The notes: generated by a model from the sequence alone, not told the origin. 64,000 nucleotides of DNA from Acidobacteriota bacterium (GCA_021816455.1 JAKAXU010000009.1:21995-85994), one strand, 5' to 3'. Positions 9,955-19,828 are shown, counted from the stretch's first letter. A program made the numbers and translations.

Positions 9955-9977
9955 CTAAAATCATAGACTGATTTTAG
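9955..9977. promoter_or_regulatory. Perfect 9-bp inverted repeat in the his / comEA-like divergent spacer
   Basis: CTAAAATCA and TGATTTTAG flank a 5-base spacer. The palindrome lies 10 bases upstream of the his -35 box and 27 bases upstream of the divergent comEA-like gene. No T-run follows on either strand, so an operator is more likely than a terminator. The cognate regulator is unknown. Confidence 0.4.
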
Positions 9978-10004
9978 TGAAAACATTTATGAAAAGGATG
10001 GCTT

Positions 10005-10289
10005 TTGGTGAAATCCACGGCAACCTCCTTCATTGCCCTGCTTCTTCTGGCGGCAATTTCTCTTCCGCACTCTCTTTCCGCCAATGCAAATTTGCCGGTC
10101 GATATCAACTCCGCCAGCCTCTCCGCACTCCTCCGGATCGACGGCATGACGGTTGTCTGGGCGCAGCGCATCGTCCGCTTTCGGCCCTATTCTGCAAAGT
10201 CGGATCTGGTCCAGCGCGGCATCGTTTCCCGGGAGGAATACCAGCGCATTGAGAATCGCATCGTCGCGCACCGGCTTCATCGTCCATGA
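10005..10289 (+). CDS. Small secreted helix-hairpin-helix (ComEA-like) protein
   Basis: A 94-residue protein with a signal peptide (hydrophobic stretch FIALLLLAAISL, likely cut after LSANA) and a short C-terminal domain with VDINSASLSALLRIDGM, the beginning of the helix-hairpin-helix DNA-binding module seen in ComEA. ComEA binds incoming DNA at the outer face of the inner membrane during transformation. Here only one module is present and no other competence gene is nearby, so the role is unproved. The start is a TTG (10005) or GTG (10008), both preceded by AAGGA. A hairpin overlaps the stop codon. Confidence 0.75.
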   Translation: MVKSTATSFIALLLLAAISLPHSLSANANLPVDINSASLSALLRIDGMTVVWAQRIVRFRPYSAKSDLVQRGIVSREEYQRIENRIVAHRLHRP

Positions 10290-10296
10290 AGCCGGT
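10270..10296 (+). terminator. Hairpin overlapping the stop of the comEA-like gene
   Basis: A perfect 11-bp stem (ACCGGCTTCAT / ATGAAGCCGGT) with a 5-base loop includes the TGA at 10287-10289. It lacks a downstream T-run, so it may act as a weak terminator or as an mRNA 3' end stabiliser. Confidence 0.4.
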
Positions 10297-10364
10297 CCGG
10301 AGCAGGGACACAAGGAAACAGGGTGCCGAATGGCGCCCCGCAGCATGCTCTGTTTTCCGCCGCT

Positions 10365-13300
10365 TCAGTGTGTCTGCAGGACCGGATCTTTCGCTGGCCG
10401 CAAACGGGCGAGCAGGCCGCTGAGCGTGACGTAGAGCACGGGGATGAAGATCAGGTTCAGGATCGTTGAAACCAGCATTCCTCCCACGATCGTCGTGCCC
10501 ACCGAGTGTCGTCCCAGCGCTCCTGCGCCCGTCGCAAAGACCAGCGGCAGAATGCCCAGGATGAAGGCGAAGGAGGTCATGAGAATAGGCCGTAGCCTCA
10601 GCTCCGCGGCTTCAATTGCAGCCTCGGCGATGCTCCGTCCTTTTTCGCGGAGCTGCTCGGCAAACTCCACAATCAGAATCGCGTTCTTCGCCGAGAGACC
10701 AATCAGCATCACCAGACCGATCTGGCAGTAGACATCGTCGGAAAGTCCCCGCGCCGCCACCGCGCCCAGCGCGCCCAGCACGGCCATGGGCACCGCCAGC
10801 AGGATGATAAACGGCAGCGCAAAGCTCTCATACTGCGCAGCCAGCGTCAGGTAGACGACAATCAGACCCAGTGCGAAGATCAGCACCGCCTTGCCGCTGG
10901 ATTCAATCTCTTCCAGCGTCAGTCCCGTCCACGAGAAGGTCATTCCAGGCATCATCGCGCGGCGCGCCAATGACTCCATCGCGGCAATGCCTTCGCTGGA
11001 ACTTTTGCCCGGCGCGGCCGATCCGTCAATCTCCACCGAACGGAAGAGATTGTAGTGGCTGATCACCTGCGGTCCGGAGGTGTTATCGATCATCACCAGA
11101 TTATCCAGCGGAATCATCTGGTTCGTTGTGTCCGAGCGGACATAGAACGAGTGGAGATCGCCGACCGTCATGCGAAATGGCTGGTCTGCCTGCACATACA
11201 CACGATACGTGCGATTGTTGTAATCGAAGTCATTCACATACTCCGATCCCATGAAGACATTCAATGTCGTCGCAATCTGCGTGAAGGAAACGCCCAGCGC
11301 CTTTGCCTTGTCGCGGTCCACACGCACCAGCAGTTGCGGGTCGCTGGCGGAGAAGTTTGTGAACAGTCCTGTCAGCCCCAGCTTCTGATCCTGGCGGCTG
11401 ATTCCGATCATCCGATGCGCAACCTGGTCCATGTCCGCCAGCGTATTCTGGCCCAGATCCTGCAATTCAAACTGGAATCCGCCAAACGATCCGATGCCCT
11501 GCACCGCAGGCGGCTGAAAGAGCGCCACCGTTCCACCCGGCACCATGAAGAGCTTCGGAGCCAGCGCAGCCACAATATCCGCCGCCGAATGGCCCTTGGC
11601 GCGCCGCTGGTCGGCTGGCTTAAGCGCGGCAAAGATCATGCCCGCGTTAGGCGAACTGCCGGTCAGCGAAAATCCCGAGACGGCAAAGGCTCCGACGATA
11701 TCCGGGTCCGTCGCCAGCACGCGCTGGGCGCGATCCGAGATCGCCGTGGTGTCGCTCAGCGAGGCTCCTGGAGGCGCCTGCACAATCACCATCAGCATTC
11801 CCTGGTCTTCCTGCGGAATGAAACCGGTCGGCACGTGCAGATACATCCATCCGGTTGCTGCGAGTCCAGCGAAGAAGACGATCACCAGCAAATATCGCAG
11901 CCGCAATGCGATGTGAATCAGCCCGGCATAGGTCCGCGAAATCCAACGGATAAAGCCGTCGATCCCACGGGCAGCCGCGGACCACGCGCGGGAAATCGCC
12001 GAAACGCGCAGAAAATCCAGTTGTTGGTATTTGGCTTCTTCGCCGCGCAGAAACAGCGCCGCCAAAGCCGGCGAAAGCGTCAGTGCGTTCAGCGCGGAGA
12101 TCGCAATGGAAAAGGCGATCGTCAGCGAAAACTGCCGATACAGAATGCCCGTAGTACCCGGAAAGAATGAAACCGGCACGAAGACCGCGATCAGTACCAG
12201 AGACGTCGCAATCACCGCGCTCGTCACCTCGCTCATCGCCACCGAAGTCGCATCGTGCGGGTCGGAGTGCTCGGCCGAGATGTGGCGCTGCACGTTTTCG
12301 ATCACCACGATCGCATCGTCCACCACCAGACCTGTGGCAAGCGTGATGCCAAAGAGCGTCAGTGAGTTGATCGAGAATCCGAAGGCTTTGATGAATGCGA
12401 AAGTTCCAATCAGCGAAACCGGAATCGTCACTGCGGGAATGATGGTCGCGCGCCAGTCCAGCAGGAAGAGAAAGATCACCACGATCACGATCACGATGGC
12501 TTCGGCCAGCGTGACCAGCACCTCATGAATCGAGTCTCCGACGATCGTCGTCGAGTCAAACGCGACCGCGTACTCCAGACCCGGAGGAAAATGCGCCGAA
12601 AGCTGCTTCAGTACGGCCTTGGCTTCTCGATCCACCTCTAGTGCGTTGGCATTGGACAACTGCTGCACACCGATGCCGACCGCCGCCTGCCCCTGGTATT
12701 TCAGGTTCGAGCTGTAGTCCTCCGCGCCAAGCACGGCATGACCCACATCGCGCAGATAGATCAACCCGCTCGGACTGCTCTTGACAATGATGTTGTCGAA
12801 CTGCTGCGGATCGCTCAGTCGCCCCTGTACGCGCACCGCCAGCTGGTATGCCTGACGGTCATCCGACGGCGGCTGCCCGAGCTGCCCTGCAGGCACCTCC
12901 ACGTTCTGCTCTGCCAGCGCATCCACCACATCGGTTGCGGTCAGCCCATGCGTCGCCATCTCGTTGGGATCGAGCCAGACACGCATCGCATACTTGCGCT
13001 CGCCGAAGATCTGCACATTGCCCACGCCCGGAACCCTCTTCAGCGCATCGGCAACATAGACGTCCAGATAGTTGGAAATGAACTCGTTGGAATACCGGTT
13101 GTCGGGCGTAAAGAATCCCGCACCAAAGACGAAGTTGCTGTTCGCCTTGGTGATCGTAATGCCCGCGGAATTCACCGCCGCCGGCAGTCGCCCGCTCACG
13201 CTAGCCACGCGATTCTGCACGTCCACCGCAGCAATCGAAAGGTCGTAGCCGGTCTGGAAGGTCACCGTGATCGTACTCACGCCGGAGTTGGTGCTGGCCG

Positions 13301-13541
13301 ACGTGATGTAGTGCATACCTTCAACGCCGTTGATCGACTCTTCCAGCGGGATCGTGACCGCCTTCTCCACCGTCTCCGCATCAGCGCCAATATAGGTGCT
13401 TGTTACAACCACCTGTGGCGGCGCAAGCTGTGGATAGAGCGAGATCGGCAGAGTTGGAATACAGATTGCGCCCGCCAGAATGATCAGCAACGCCACGACT
13501 GTGGCGAATACCGGGCGACGAATAAAAAAGTCTACAAACAC
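10365..13541 (-). CDS. RND efflux pump inner-membrane transporter (HAE1/AcrB type)
   Basis: A 1058-residue proton-driven exporter of hydrophobic and amphiphilic compounds. It starts MFVDFFIRRPVFATVVALLI, the typical first helix, and has twelve predicted membrane segments with two large periplasmic loops. The proton-relay aspartates are in LATGLVVDDAIVVIENVQ in helix 4 (near residue 405), and the second half carries the matching IGLSAKNAILIVEFA. It follows its membrane fusion protein after 44 bases on the same strand. No TolC-type outer-membrane gene lies in this cluster, so the channel must be encoded elsewhere. Substrates cannot be inferred. Confidence 0.95.
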   Translation of the reverse strand: MFVDFFIRRPVFATVVALLIILAGAICIPTLPISLYPQLAPPQVVVTSTYIGADAETVEKAVTIPLEESINGVEGMHYITSASTNSGVSTITVTFQTGYDLSIAAVDVQNRVASVSGRLPAAVNSAGITITKANSNFVFGAGFFTPDNRYSNEFISNYLDVYVADALKRVPGVGNVQIFGERKYAMRVWLDPNEMATHGLTATDVVDALAEQNVEVPAGQLGQPPSDDRQAYQLAVRVQGRLSDPQQFDNIIVKSSPSGLIYLRDVGHAVLGAEDYSSNLKYQGQAAVGIGVQQLSNANALEVDREAKAVLKQLSAHFPPGLEYAVAFDSTTIVGDSIHEVLVTLAEAIVIVIVVIFLFLLDWRATIIPAVTIPVSLIGTFAFIKAFGFSINSLTLFGITLATGLVVDDAIVVIENVQRHISAEHSDPHDATSVAMSEVTSAVIATSLVLIAVFVPVSFFPGTTGILYRQFSLTIAFSIAISALNALTLSPALAALFLRGEEAKYQQLDFLRVSAISRAWSAAARGIDGFIRWISRTYAGLIHIALRLRYLLVIVFFAGLAATGWMYLHVPTGFIPQEDQGMLMVIVQAPPGASLSDTTAISDRAQRVLATDPDIVGAFAVSGFSLTGSSPNAGMIFAALKPADQRRAKGHSAADIVAALAPKLFMVPGGTVALFQPPAVQGIGSFGGFQFELQDLGQNTLADMDQVAHRMIGISRQDQKLGLTGLFTNFSASDPQLLVRVDRDKAKALGVSFTQIATTLNVFMGSEYVNDFDYNNRTYRVYVQADQPFRMTVGDLHSFYVRSDTTNQMIPLDNLVMIDNTSGPQVISHYNLFRSVEIDGSAAPGKSSSEGIAAMESLARRAMMPGMTFSWTGLTLEEIESSGKAVLIFALGLIVVYLTLAAQYESFALPFIILLAVPMAVLGALGAVAARGLSDDVYCQIGLVMLIGLSAKNAILIVEFAEQLREKGRSIAEAAIEAAELRLRPILMTSFAFILGILPLVFATGAGALGRHSVGTTIVGGMLVSTILNLIFIPVLYVTLSGLLARLRPAKDPVLQTH

Positions 13542-13585
13542 TGGAACAATCCTTCCTGAGCGTACAGCGAACCGGCCATGGCGAG

Positions 13586-14692
13586 TTAAGCGCCGAGGGG
13601 CACAATTGGCATGTGGTCTACGAGAAATTGCGTCTTGGAGGTAATCACGCGATCACCCGCGCTCAGCCCGGAACTAACCGCATACGAATTTCCTACGGTC
13701 TGCGCAATTGTGATTCCCACCTGATGCGCGAACGTGTGTCCTCCTTCGCTGGCTACCACAAAGACAAAGCTCTGCTCTCCCTGTCGCACCACCGACAGGA
13801 TCGGAATTGTCGGCATCGGCCGCATGCTCCAGATCACGCGGGCCTTCACCATCTGCGCTGAGCGCAAACGCGCATCGTCTGAGCGCACAGCGGCCTTCAC
13901 CAGAATCCCCTGCAACGTGCTGTCCACCTGCGGCGAGAGGAAATCGATCGCCGTCGTCTCGATCACATTGCCATTCTGGTCCAGCAACTGCACTGGCATC
14001 CCCATCCGCACCTGCGCGCCACGCTCGGTCGGGATGTAGATATAGGCTTCAAAGTCCTTGTTCTCATCCACCGTTGTCAATGCCGTTGCGGTCGTTACGT
14101 AATCGCCCACATGCACCGGAATATCTCCGACCACTCCGTCAAACGGCGCGCGAATCGTGTAATAGGCAAGCTGCTCTTCGAGCGACTTGCGCGTGGCAAT
14201 CGCCGACTGCCAGTCAGCGCGCGTGTTCTGATACAACTGCTCGGCCTGGTCCAGCGCATCGCGACTCACCACGCCGTCGGCAAAGAGTTTCCGCTGCCTC
14301 TCAATCTCGATTGTGTTGTAGTCGAACAGAGCCTTCTTCTGCTTTTCGGTAGCCAGTTGCGCATTGACGAGTGCAAGCTGTTTGGCGGGATCGACCGTCA
14401 TCAGTACCTGTCCGGAGCGCACACGCTCACCGGAGCGGACTGCGATCGCAGTCAGATTCCCAGTCACCTGAGGCATCACCGTCACCGAGCGACGCGATTT
14501 GATCGTCGCCACGTAATCGCTGCTGGAAGCCACCTGTTTCAGATCCACAACCTCCGTTGCCACCGGCATCGCCTGCATGCCTGCCGCAGCCGCTGGAGCT
14601 GCCGACTGCGGTTTACACCCGGTCAGCAGCACTCCGGCCACTGTCGCCACTACCACCAAAGGAACCACGTGCTTCAAGTGAACCTCACTCAT
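13586..14692 (-). CDS. RND efflux periplasmic adaptor (membrane fusion lipoprotein)
   Basis: HlyD/AcrA-family adaptor of 368 residues from ATG 14692 (MSEVHLKHVV). A lipobox LLTGC marks it as a lipoprotein anchored in the inner membrane. The biotinyl-lipoyl-like domain appears around TVMPQVTGNLTAIAVRSGERV, followed by a helical hairpin (LATEKQKKALFDYNTIEIERQRKLF), the second lipoyl half (YTIRAPFDGVVGDI) and the beta-barrel. It is the first gene of the pump operon and bridges the RND protein to an outer-membrane channel not present here. Confidence 0.93.
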   Translation of the reverse strand: MSEVHLKHVVPLVVVATVAGVLLTGCKPQSAAPAAAAGMQAMPVATEVVDLKQVASSSDYVATIKSRRSVTVMPQVTGNLTAIAVRSGERVRSGQVLMTVDPAKQLALVNAQLATEKQKKALFDYNTIEIERQRKLFADGVVSRDALDQAEQLYQNTRADWQSAIATRKSLEEQLAYYTIRAPFDGVVGDIPVHVGDYVTTATALTTVDENKDFEAYIYIPTERGAQVRMGMPVQLLDQNGNVIETTAIDFLSPQVDSTLQGILVKAAVRSDDARLRSAQMVKARVIWSMRPMPTIPILSVVRQGEQSFVFVVASEGGHTFAHQVGITIAQTVGNSYAVSSGLSAGDRVITSKTQFLVDHMPIVPLGA

Positions 14693-14870
14693 CTCTATCC
14701 ATCTCATTCAGTAATCCGTCGAGGGTCGATCCCGCTTCCACACCCGGCACAGGCGATTTCCTCCACATCCGCGCGGAAAACAAGCGATAGACTCAAGATG
14801 CGGCAGACCTCCGGTGCGCTTCAGATATTCCTGCGTGCGCCTCGTGGCGTGGCTGGAGATGGAGTATCCC

Positions 14871-15560
14871 TTATGAATGGAACGCAAATGGGCTGAAATT
14901 CGTTCCCTCGTCAAAGGCATCCGTCCCCTCGGCACGCTTCAGCCATCCCACCACCAGATAGGTCAGCGGCGTCGCCACCACTTCGTAGACCACCTTGAAC
15001 CCATAGGCCGAACCCATCATCACCAGCAGGTGGCGCGGAGTCTCCACGCCCCAGAAGGCAATCAGGATCACCACCATCGTATCCACCAGTTGTCCGGTCA
15101 CCGTCGAACTGACGGTACGAGTCCACAGATGCCGTCCTCCGGTCCAGAGCTTCATCTTCGCCATCGTATAGCTGTTTGTGAACTCTCCGGCCCAATATGC
15201 CACTAGACTGGCGATCGCAAAGCGCGGCACCAGCCCGAAGACCGTAACAAACGCCTGCTGGTTGTGCCACCCCGGCGAGGGAGGCAACAGCACGGCAACC
15301 TCGCCCATCACCGCCAGCAAACCCATTCCGAAGAATCCAAGCCAGATCGCACGCCGCGAGGCTGCGTAGCCATATACCTCGGTAAATACATCGCCGCAGA
15401 TATAAGTGACCGGAAACAGAAGCTGCGCGCCGCTGACCAGCAGCGGCCCGAAGCGGCATATCTTCGGCCCCACAAGATGGGAGACCAGCAGGATCACCAC
15501 AAACGCAATCGTCAGTGTATCCAAATAGCGGAACGGCGCCTGCTTCTGTGTCTGGTTCAT
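14871..15560 (-). CDS. yhhQ: Queuosine precursor transporter, YhhQ/DUF165 family
   Basis: A polytopic inner-membrane protein of 229 residues from ATG 15560 (MNQTQKQAPF). The conserved signature AQLLFPVTYICGDVFTEVYGY and five to six hydrophobic segments place it in the vitamin-uptake-like family to which YhhQ belongs; YhhQ imports the queuosine precursors preQ0/preQ1. The ECF-type partners are not needed by this family. No queuosine synthesis gene is nearby and I could not find a preQ1 riboswitch in the 233 bases upstream. Neighbours on both sides are unrelated. Confidence 0.9.
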   Translation of the reverse strand: MNQTQKQAPFRYLDTLTIAFVVILLVSHLVGPKICRFGPLLVSGAQLLFPVTYICGDVFTEVYGYAASRRAIWLGFFGMGLLAVMGEVAVLLPPSPGWHNQQAFVTVFGLVPRFAIASLVAYWAGEFTNSYTMAKMKLWTGGRHLWTRTVSSTVTGQLVDTMVVILIAFWGVETPRHLLVMMGSAYGFKVVYEVVATPLTYLVVGWLKRAEGTDAFDEGTNFSPFAFHS

Positions 15561-15793
15561 CGTCTGAGCATACCGCAACCGCTGCCGCGGCCTGTTCCAT
15601 TCCGGTAGCACTTTCTCCCGTACACTGCCAGCAATTTCCTTTCACACTCTTGAAACTTATTCCCCATCCGATATTCTCTGTGTGAAAGGACATTGAATGG
15701 CAGATGCGCAGTCCTTTTGCCGTTGTGTGCATTCGGCTACAGACTGAGACGCTCGTAACCCTTCCGCTGCATGCGGTGTGATTGGAGACGACG

Positions 15794-16333
15794 ATGCAAA
15801 CAGAGACACATCCCCTGGAACCTTTCTTTCAGCAGATGGTGCGCAACAGTTATGCCGGCAAGCTGGGCATCCACGATACGGACATCAATCATTACGTTGC
15901 TCACCTGCTCTGTGAATTCAGCGAATCCGACAATCTCTACAAAGTTCGCAATGAATCCGGGCATCCCGTTTACTCGCTGGAAGAGATGGTCGTTGCCGCC
16001 GACCCGGTCCACGGCACTGCACCCTCATTTGACGCCGAGCGCAGCGTGCGCAAACACATCGGCGATTACGCGCTCTTCATCTCGGGTATGTATCCGGAGT
16101 CGATGGACCCGTGGCGTCGCCGGCACGGCCAGCAGAGCTTCGAGGAACTTGTCAAAGTCGGCAAGGAAAGCTACTACATCGTCAGCCAGTTTGACATTGA
16201 CGAGTACGCCGAAGAGGCGCCGATGTTCGCGCGACTCTCGGAGTGGTTCGATCGCTGCATCTACGGGCTGCGGCTGATGCGCGATGACCTGACCGGCTCC
16301 AAGCCCGGCTTCCTGCCAGCGCGGGTGAACTGA
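15794..16333 (+). CDS. Conserved protein of unknown function
   Basis: 179 residues from ATG 15794, which has GGAGA six bases upstream; a TTG at 15782 is the track's start. The protein is soluble and acidic, with no signal peptide or membrane segment, and is rich in aromatic residues (LFISGMYPESMDPWRRRHGQQSF, FDRCIYGLRLMRDDL). I do not recognise a family. The even composition, good ribosome-binding site and coding-like sequence support a real gene. It stands alone between convergent and divergent minus-strand genes. Confidence 0.8.
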   Translation: MQTETHPLEPFFQQMVRNSYAGKLGIHDTDINHYVAHLLCEFSESDNLYKVRNESGHPVYSLEEMVVAADPVHGTAPSFDAERSVRKHIGDYALFISGMYPESMDPWRRRHGQQSFEELVKVGKESYYIVSQFDIDEYAEEAPMFARLSEWFDRCIYGLRLMRDDLTGSKPGFLPARVN

Positions 16334-16392
16334 AGCCGAAGATTTCCTCCGGATTGGTCTGCGCCCAGAACCGGCGCAACTCTGCGCGTGCT

Positions 16393-18303
16393 CTAATGCA
16401 GGCCGAGCAGATAGGTTACGCCACCGGTAATCGACCGCCCCGGCATCGCCACGCCTTCAATCTCCTGGTAGCCCGTGTTGCTCAGGTTGGCCAGCCGGAG
16501 ATACGGTCGCCACCGCTGCCGCGCACCGGCATCATATTCGAAGGCCAGATCCCAGACCGGGTACGCCGTCTGCTGATAACGCTGCGCCACCTGCAGGCTG
16601 TTGCGCACACGCAGCCGATTGCGCAGATTCATCGTCCACAGCATATGCGCGTTTTCCACCGGATAGTTGAAGATATATTCCGACTGCAAACCGTGCAGCG
16701 CGCTCTGCGCGCCATAGAGATTTGTCCAGTCCAGTTGCAGTTCCTGCGTGCGCGTCAGTTCGATTGTCGCACTGGTCTCCACGCCCTTGAAGCTAAACCC
16801 ATTCAGATTTGTCGCCTGCCATCGATCGGCCGCCGAGACGCGTACATAGTCGATGGTGTTGTGTTGCTGCGAATCGAATCCTGTTGCTGAAAAGCTGAAT
16901 CGCGACCCTGGATTCCAGTCGAATCCGGCCTCGCTGCTCCACGCCGACTCCGGCAGCAGATTCGGATCGCCAATCGTCGTCGGGTCGGAATAATACAGGT
17001 CGGTGTAAGTAGGAATACGGAATCCGTAACCGATGCTGCCGCGTAGCTTCAACGTATTCGTCAGCCGATAGCTCGCCGCCACATTCGGAGCAAACACCAT
17101 CTGCAAACCGCCGGAGAATCCCTCTTCGCGCGCGCCCGCCGAAAGACCCCATCGATGCTTCACCGGGTTCAGGTCCATGTCCACATAGCCAGCCGCGCGG
17201 TTACGTGCATGGTTGCCCAGATTGTTGCTGTGGATGCTGTCGCCGTCCGCCTCCATCCCCGTCAGCAGCACCGTGCCAGAACCGAAGTTCTGCGCCCTGT
17301 GCAACGATGCCTGCCACGATCCATCGATGTGATTGTTCTCATAGACTGCCGGATCGTTACGCAGCAGCACAAACTCATCCGTGTGGCGTCGATAACCAAA
17401 GTCCGCTTCCGTCCTCTTGCCCAGCTCTTGTCGAATGGAGCCAAACCATCCCTTCGTCCTCTCCCACGATGGGTATGGACCGTAAAACTGATTGGCTCCA
17501 AAGGATCGATCACTGCCCGCCAGCAGAATGTCCGTCAATCCCAGCCGCGATTCGATCCAGTCTTCGTCCGACGCCGTCTCGTTCCGATAATCGCGGTCAT
17601 ACATGAAGCCCGTGGAAAGATTATGCGTGCCTGTGATGCGACTGCTCCATTTTTGGCGGAGCAGTTCAACCATCAGCGATTGTTCATTCTCGCCGAAACT
17701 GCCGAATCCGGCACTTGCCTCTATCGAATTGCTGCGCGGAGCCGCGGTCAGAAAATCCACCACCCCGCTCAGCGCATCCACTCCATGCAGTGTAGAACCG
17801 GCTCCGTGCAACACCTGAATCGAATCCATTGCCTCCATCGGCAAGGGAAGATCGAGATTGTGATGCGCCGTCTGGCTGTCGTTGATGCGAAATCCGTTCA
17901 GCAGCACCAGCGTTTGCTCAAAGCTTCCACCTCGCAGAGTAAGATCCGTCTGCGCGCCTCCAGCACCACGCTGCTCCAGAAAAATCGAGGCGTCGTTTCG
18001 CAGTGGATCGAGAGGCGTGGCAAGCATGAACTGCCCAGGATGGAGCGGCTCCACCTCCACCACTCGCGCTGACTCCGACAGCGGTATCGGAGAACCGGAG
18101 CCAAGCACGACCACCGTCGTCTGTCCACCCTGATTCGCTTGCGTTGCATGTGGCTTCCGCGCGTTTCCTCCCGGCTTTCCATCCGGCAGTTCGAGCGGCA
18201 GTGTGTTCGTCTGCGCCTTGGCAGACTTACCGGCGATGCCCGCCAACAGGAGCATCGCAGACAGAGAAATCCATCGATGAAATCGTGCCATCTTTATCTG
18301 CAT
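16393..18303 (-). CDS. TonB-dependent outer-membrane receptor (BtuB-like)
   Basis: A 636-residue TonB-dependent receptor: signal peptide ending near AKAQ, a TonB-box-like TTVVVLGSG around residue 62, a plug domain with TLRGGSFEQTLVLLNGFRIND and GSTLHGVDALSGVVDFLTA, and a beta-barrel ending in YLLGLH. It imports a ligand across the outer membrane using the Ton complex, whose genes lie at 26.9-29.6 kb. The size and plug motifs resemble BtuB and other metal-chelate receptors, but the substrate is unknown. It starts only 19 bases after hslU on the same strand and no riboswitch fits between them. Confidence 0.9.
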   Translation of the reverse strand: MQIKMARFHRWISLSAMLLLAGIAGKSAKAQTNTLPLELPDGKPGGNARKPHATQANQGGQTTVVVLGSGSPIPLSESARVVEVEPLHPGQFMLATPLDPLRNDASIFLEQRGAGGAQTDLTLRGGSFEQTLVLLNGFRINDSQTAHHNLDLPLPMEAMDSIQVLHGAGSTLHGVDALSGVVDFLTAAPRSNSIEASAGFGSFGENEQSLMVELLRQKWSSRITGTHNLSTGFMYDRDYRNETASDEDWIESRLGLTDILLAGSDRSFGANQFYGPYPSWERTKGWFGSIRQELGKRTEADFGYRRHTDEFVLLRNDPAVYENNHIDGSWQASLHRAQNFGSGTVLLTGMEADGDSIHSNNLGNHARNRAAGYVDMDLNPVKHRWGLSAGAREEGFSGGLQMVFAPNVAASYRLTNTLKLRGSIGYGFRIPTYTDLYYSDPTTIGDPNLLPESAWSSEAGFDWNPGSRFSFSATGFDSQQHNTIDYVRVSAADRWQATNLNGFSFKGVETSATIELTRTQELQLDWTNLYGAQSALHGLQSEYIFNYPVENAHMLWTMNLRNRLRVRNSLQVAQRYQQTAYPVWDLAFEYDAGARQRWRPYLRLANLSNTGYQEIEGVAMPGRSITGGVTYLLGLH

Positions 18304-18322
18304 GATTGTCTGTGCATCGAGC

Positions 18323-19828
18323 TTATAGAATGTAGCGGCTCAGATCCTGGCTCTTCACAATCTCGGCCACCATCTGACGAACGTAGACATCGCTCACCAG
18401 GAAGATTTTCTCTTTGCCGGTCGCCGTCTCGCGCTCCAGATACGGCAGCGGCACAGTGGTCTCGGCCTTCACCACCTCGGCCATCGCGTCCGCCTGCGCT
18501 GAATCGCTCGCCGCTCGCGCCAGATCCGGAGCAAGGAAGCTGATCTCTTCCAACACCCGCTCCATGATCGTGTGCAGCCGCCGCGCACCGATGTTCTCCG
18601 TCATCTCGTTGACGCGAAAGGCAAACTCTGCCATCTCCCGCAGCGCCTCAGGAGTAAACTCCAGCCGGATTCCCTCCGTCTCCAGCAGCGCTGTCGATTG
18701 CCGCGTCAGCGACGACTTCGGCTCCGTCAGAATGCGCAGAAAATCTTGCACCGTCAGCGACTGCAGCTCCACGCGAATGGGAAAACGTCCCTGCAACTCC
18801 GGAATCAGATCCGAAGGCTTCGAGACGTGAAACGCGCCCGCTGCAATGAACAGGATGTGATCCGTGCGCACCATCCCGTAGCGCGTGTTCACCGTTGTCC
18901 CTTCAACAATCGGAAGAATGTCGCGCTGCACGCCTTCACGCGAGATATCCGGTCCATGGCCGCCTTCGCGCCCGGCGATCTTGTCGATCTCGTCGAGAAA
19001 TACAATTCCGTTCGTCTCCACGCGCTCCACCGCCACGCGCGTCACCTGATCCATATCGATCAGTCTTCCTTCTTCTTCCTGGATCAGATAATCGAAGGCC
19101 TCGTTCACCTTCATCTTTCGCTTGCGGGTCGCTCCGCCAAAGATATTCGGCAACATATCCTTGAGACTCATATCCATCTCCTCAAGGTTCTGGTTGCTGA
19201 TGATCCCGAACTGCGGCGAATTGCGCTCGCGCGTCTCCAACTCCACCATGCGATCGTCCAGCTTGCCTTCGCGGAATTGCTGACGCAGTTTTTCCCGTGT
19301 CCGCGTGTAGCTCTCCGCACCGGGCAGTGTCAACTGGCCTTCCGCCTCTGGCTGCTGCACCTCGGGGGGCGGCGGCAACAGCAGGTCCAGCAGACGCTCT
19401 TCGGCATTCTGCTCGGCCTTGTCTTCCACCTCTTCCAGCCGCTCTTCGCGCACCATGTCGATGGCGATCTCAACCAGATCGCGCACCATCGACTCCACAT
19501 CGCGTCCCACGTAGCCAACCTCGGTAAATTTGCTTGCTTCCACTTTGAGGAACGGCGAATTCGTCAGCTTGGCCAGCCTGCGCGCGATCTCCGTCTTGCC
19601 CACACCCGTCGGCCCAATCATGATGATGTTCTTCGGCATGATGTCGTCGGCCAGGTCCGGTGGCAGCTTCTGCCTGCGCGTGCGATTGCGCAGCGCCACG
19701 GCCACTGCGCGCTTGGCCGCGCGCTGGCCCACCACATGCTTGTCCAGCTCCGCCACAATCTCTCGCGGCGTCAGTTCTTCCAGCACGATCTCCTGATCGT
19801 CCGCCACTCCGGGCAACGTAATCGCCAT
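18323..19828 (-). CDS. hslU: HslU, ATPase subunit of the HslUV protease
   Basis: AAA+ unfoldase that feeds substrates to the HslV peptidase. From ATG 19828 ([13 protein letters not shown]) it is 501 residues, longer than the 443 of E. coli HslU because of the extended N terminus and I domain. The Walker A is [15 protein letters not shown], the pore-motif region is [12 protein letters not shown], the Walker B is [12 protein letters not shown], the sensor-2 region is [11 protein letters not shown], and the C terminus DLSRYIL is the tail that docks into HslV. It follows hslV after 34 bases. Confidence 0.97.
   Translation of the reverse strand: MAITLPGVADDQEIVLEELTPREIVAELDKHVVGQRAAKRAVAVALRNRTRRQKLPPDLADDIMPKNIIMIGPTGVGKTEIARRLAKLTNSPFLKVEASKFTEVGYVGRDVESMVRDLVEIAIDMVREERLEEVEDKAEQNAEERLLDLLLPPPPEVQQPEAEGQLTLPGAESYTRTREKLRQQFREGKLDDRMVELETRERNSPQFGIISNQNLEEMDMSLKDMLPNIFGGATRKRKMKVNEAFDYLIQEEEGRLIDMDQVTRVAVERVETNGIVFLDEIDKIAGREGGHGPDISREGVQRDILPIVEGTTVNTRYGMVRTDHILFIAAGAFHVSKPSDLIPELQGRFPIRVELQSLTVQDFLRILTEPKSSLTRQSTALLETEGIRLEFTPEALREMAEFAFRVNEMTENIGARRLHTIMERVLEEISFLAPDLARAASDSAQADAMAEVVKAETTVPLPYLERETATGKEKIFLVSDVYVRQMVAEIVKSQDLSRYIL

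Noticed and set aside
15561-15793. preQ1 riboswitch before the queuosine precursor transporter
   Set aside because: No matching short pseudoknot or conserved core was found by eye.
18303-18323. Cobalamin riboswitch before the BtuB-like receptor
   Set aside because: Only 19 bases separate it from hslU, so there is no room for such an element.
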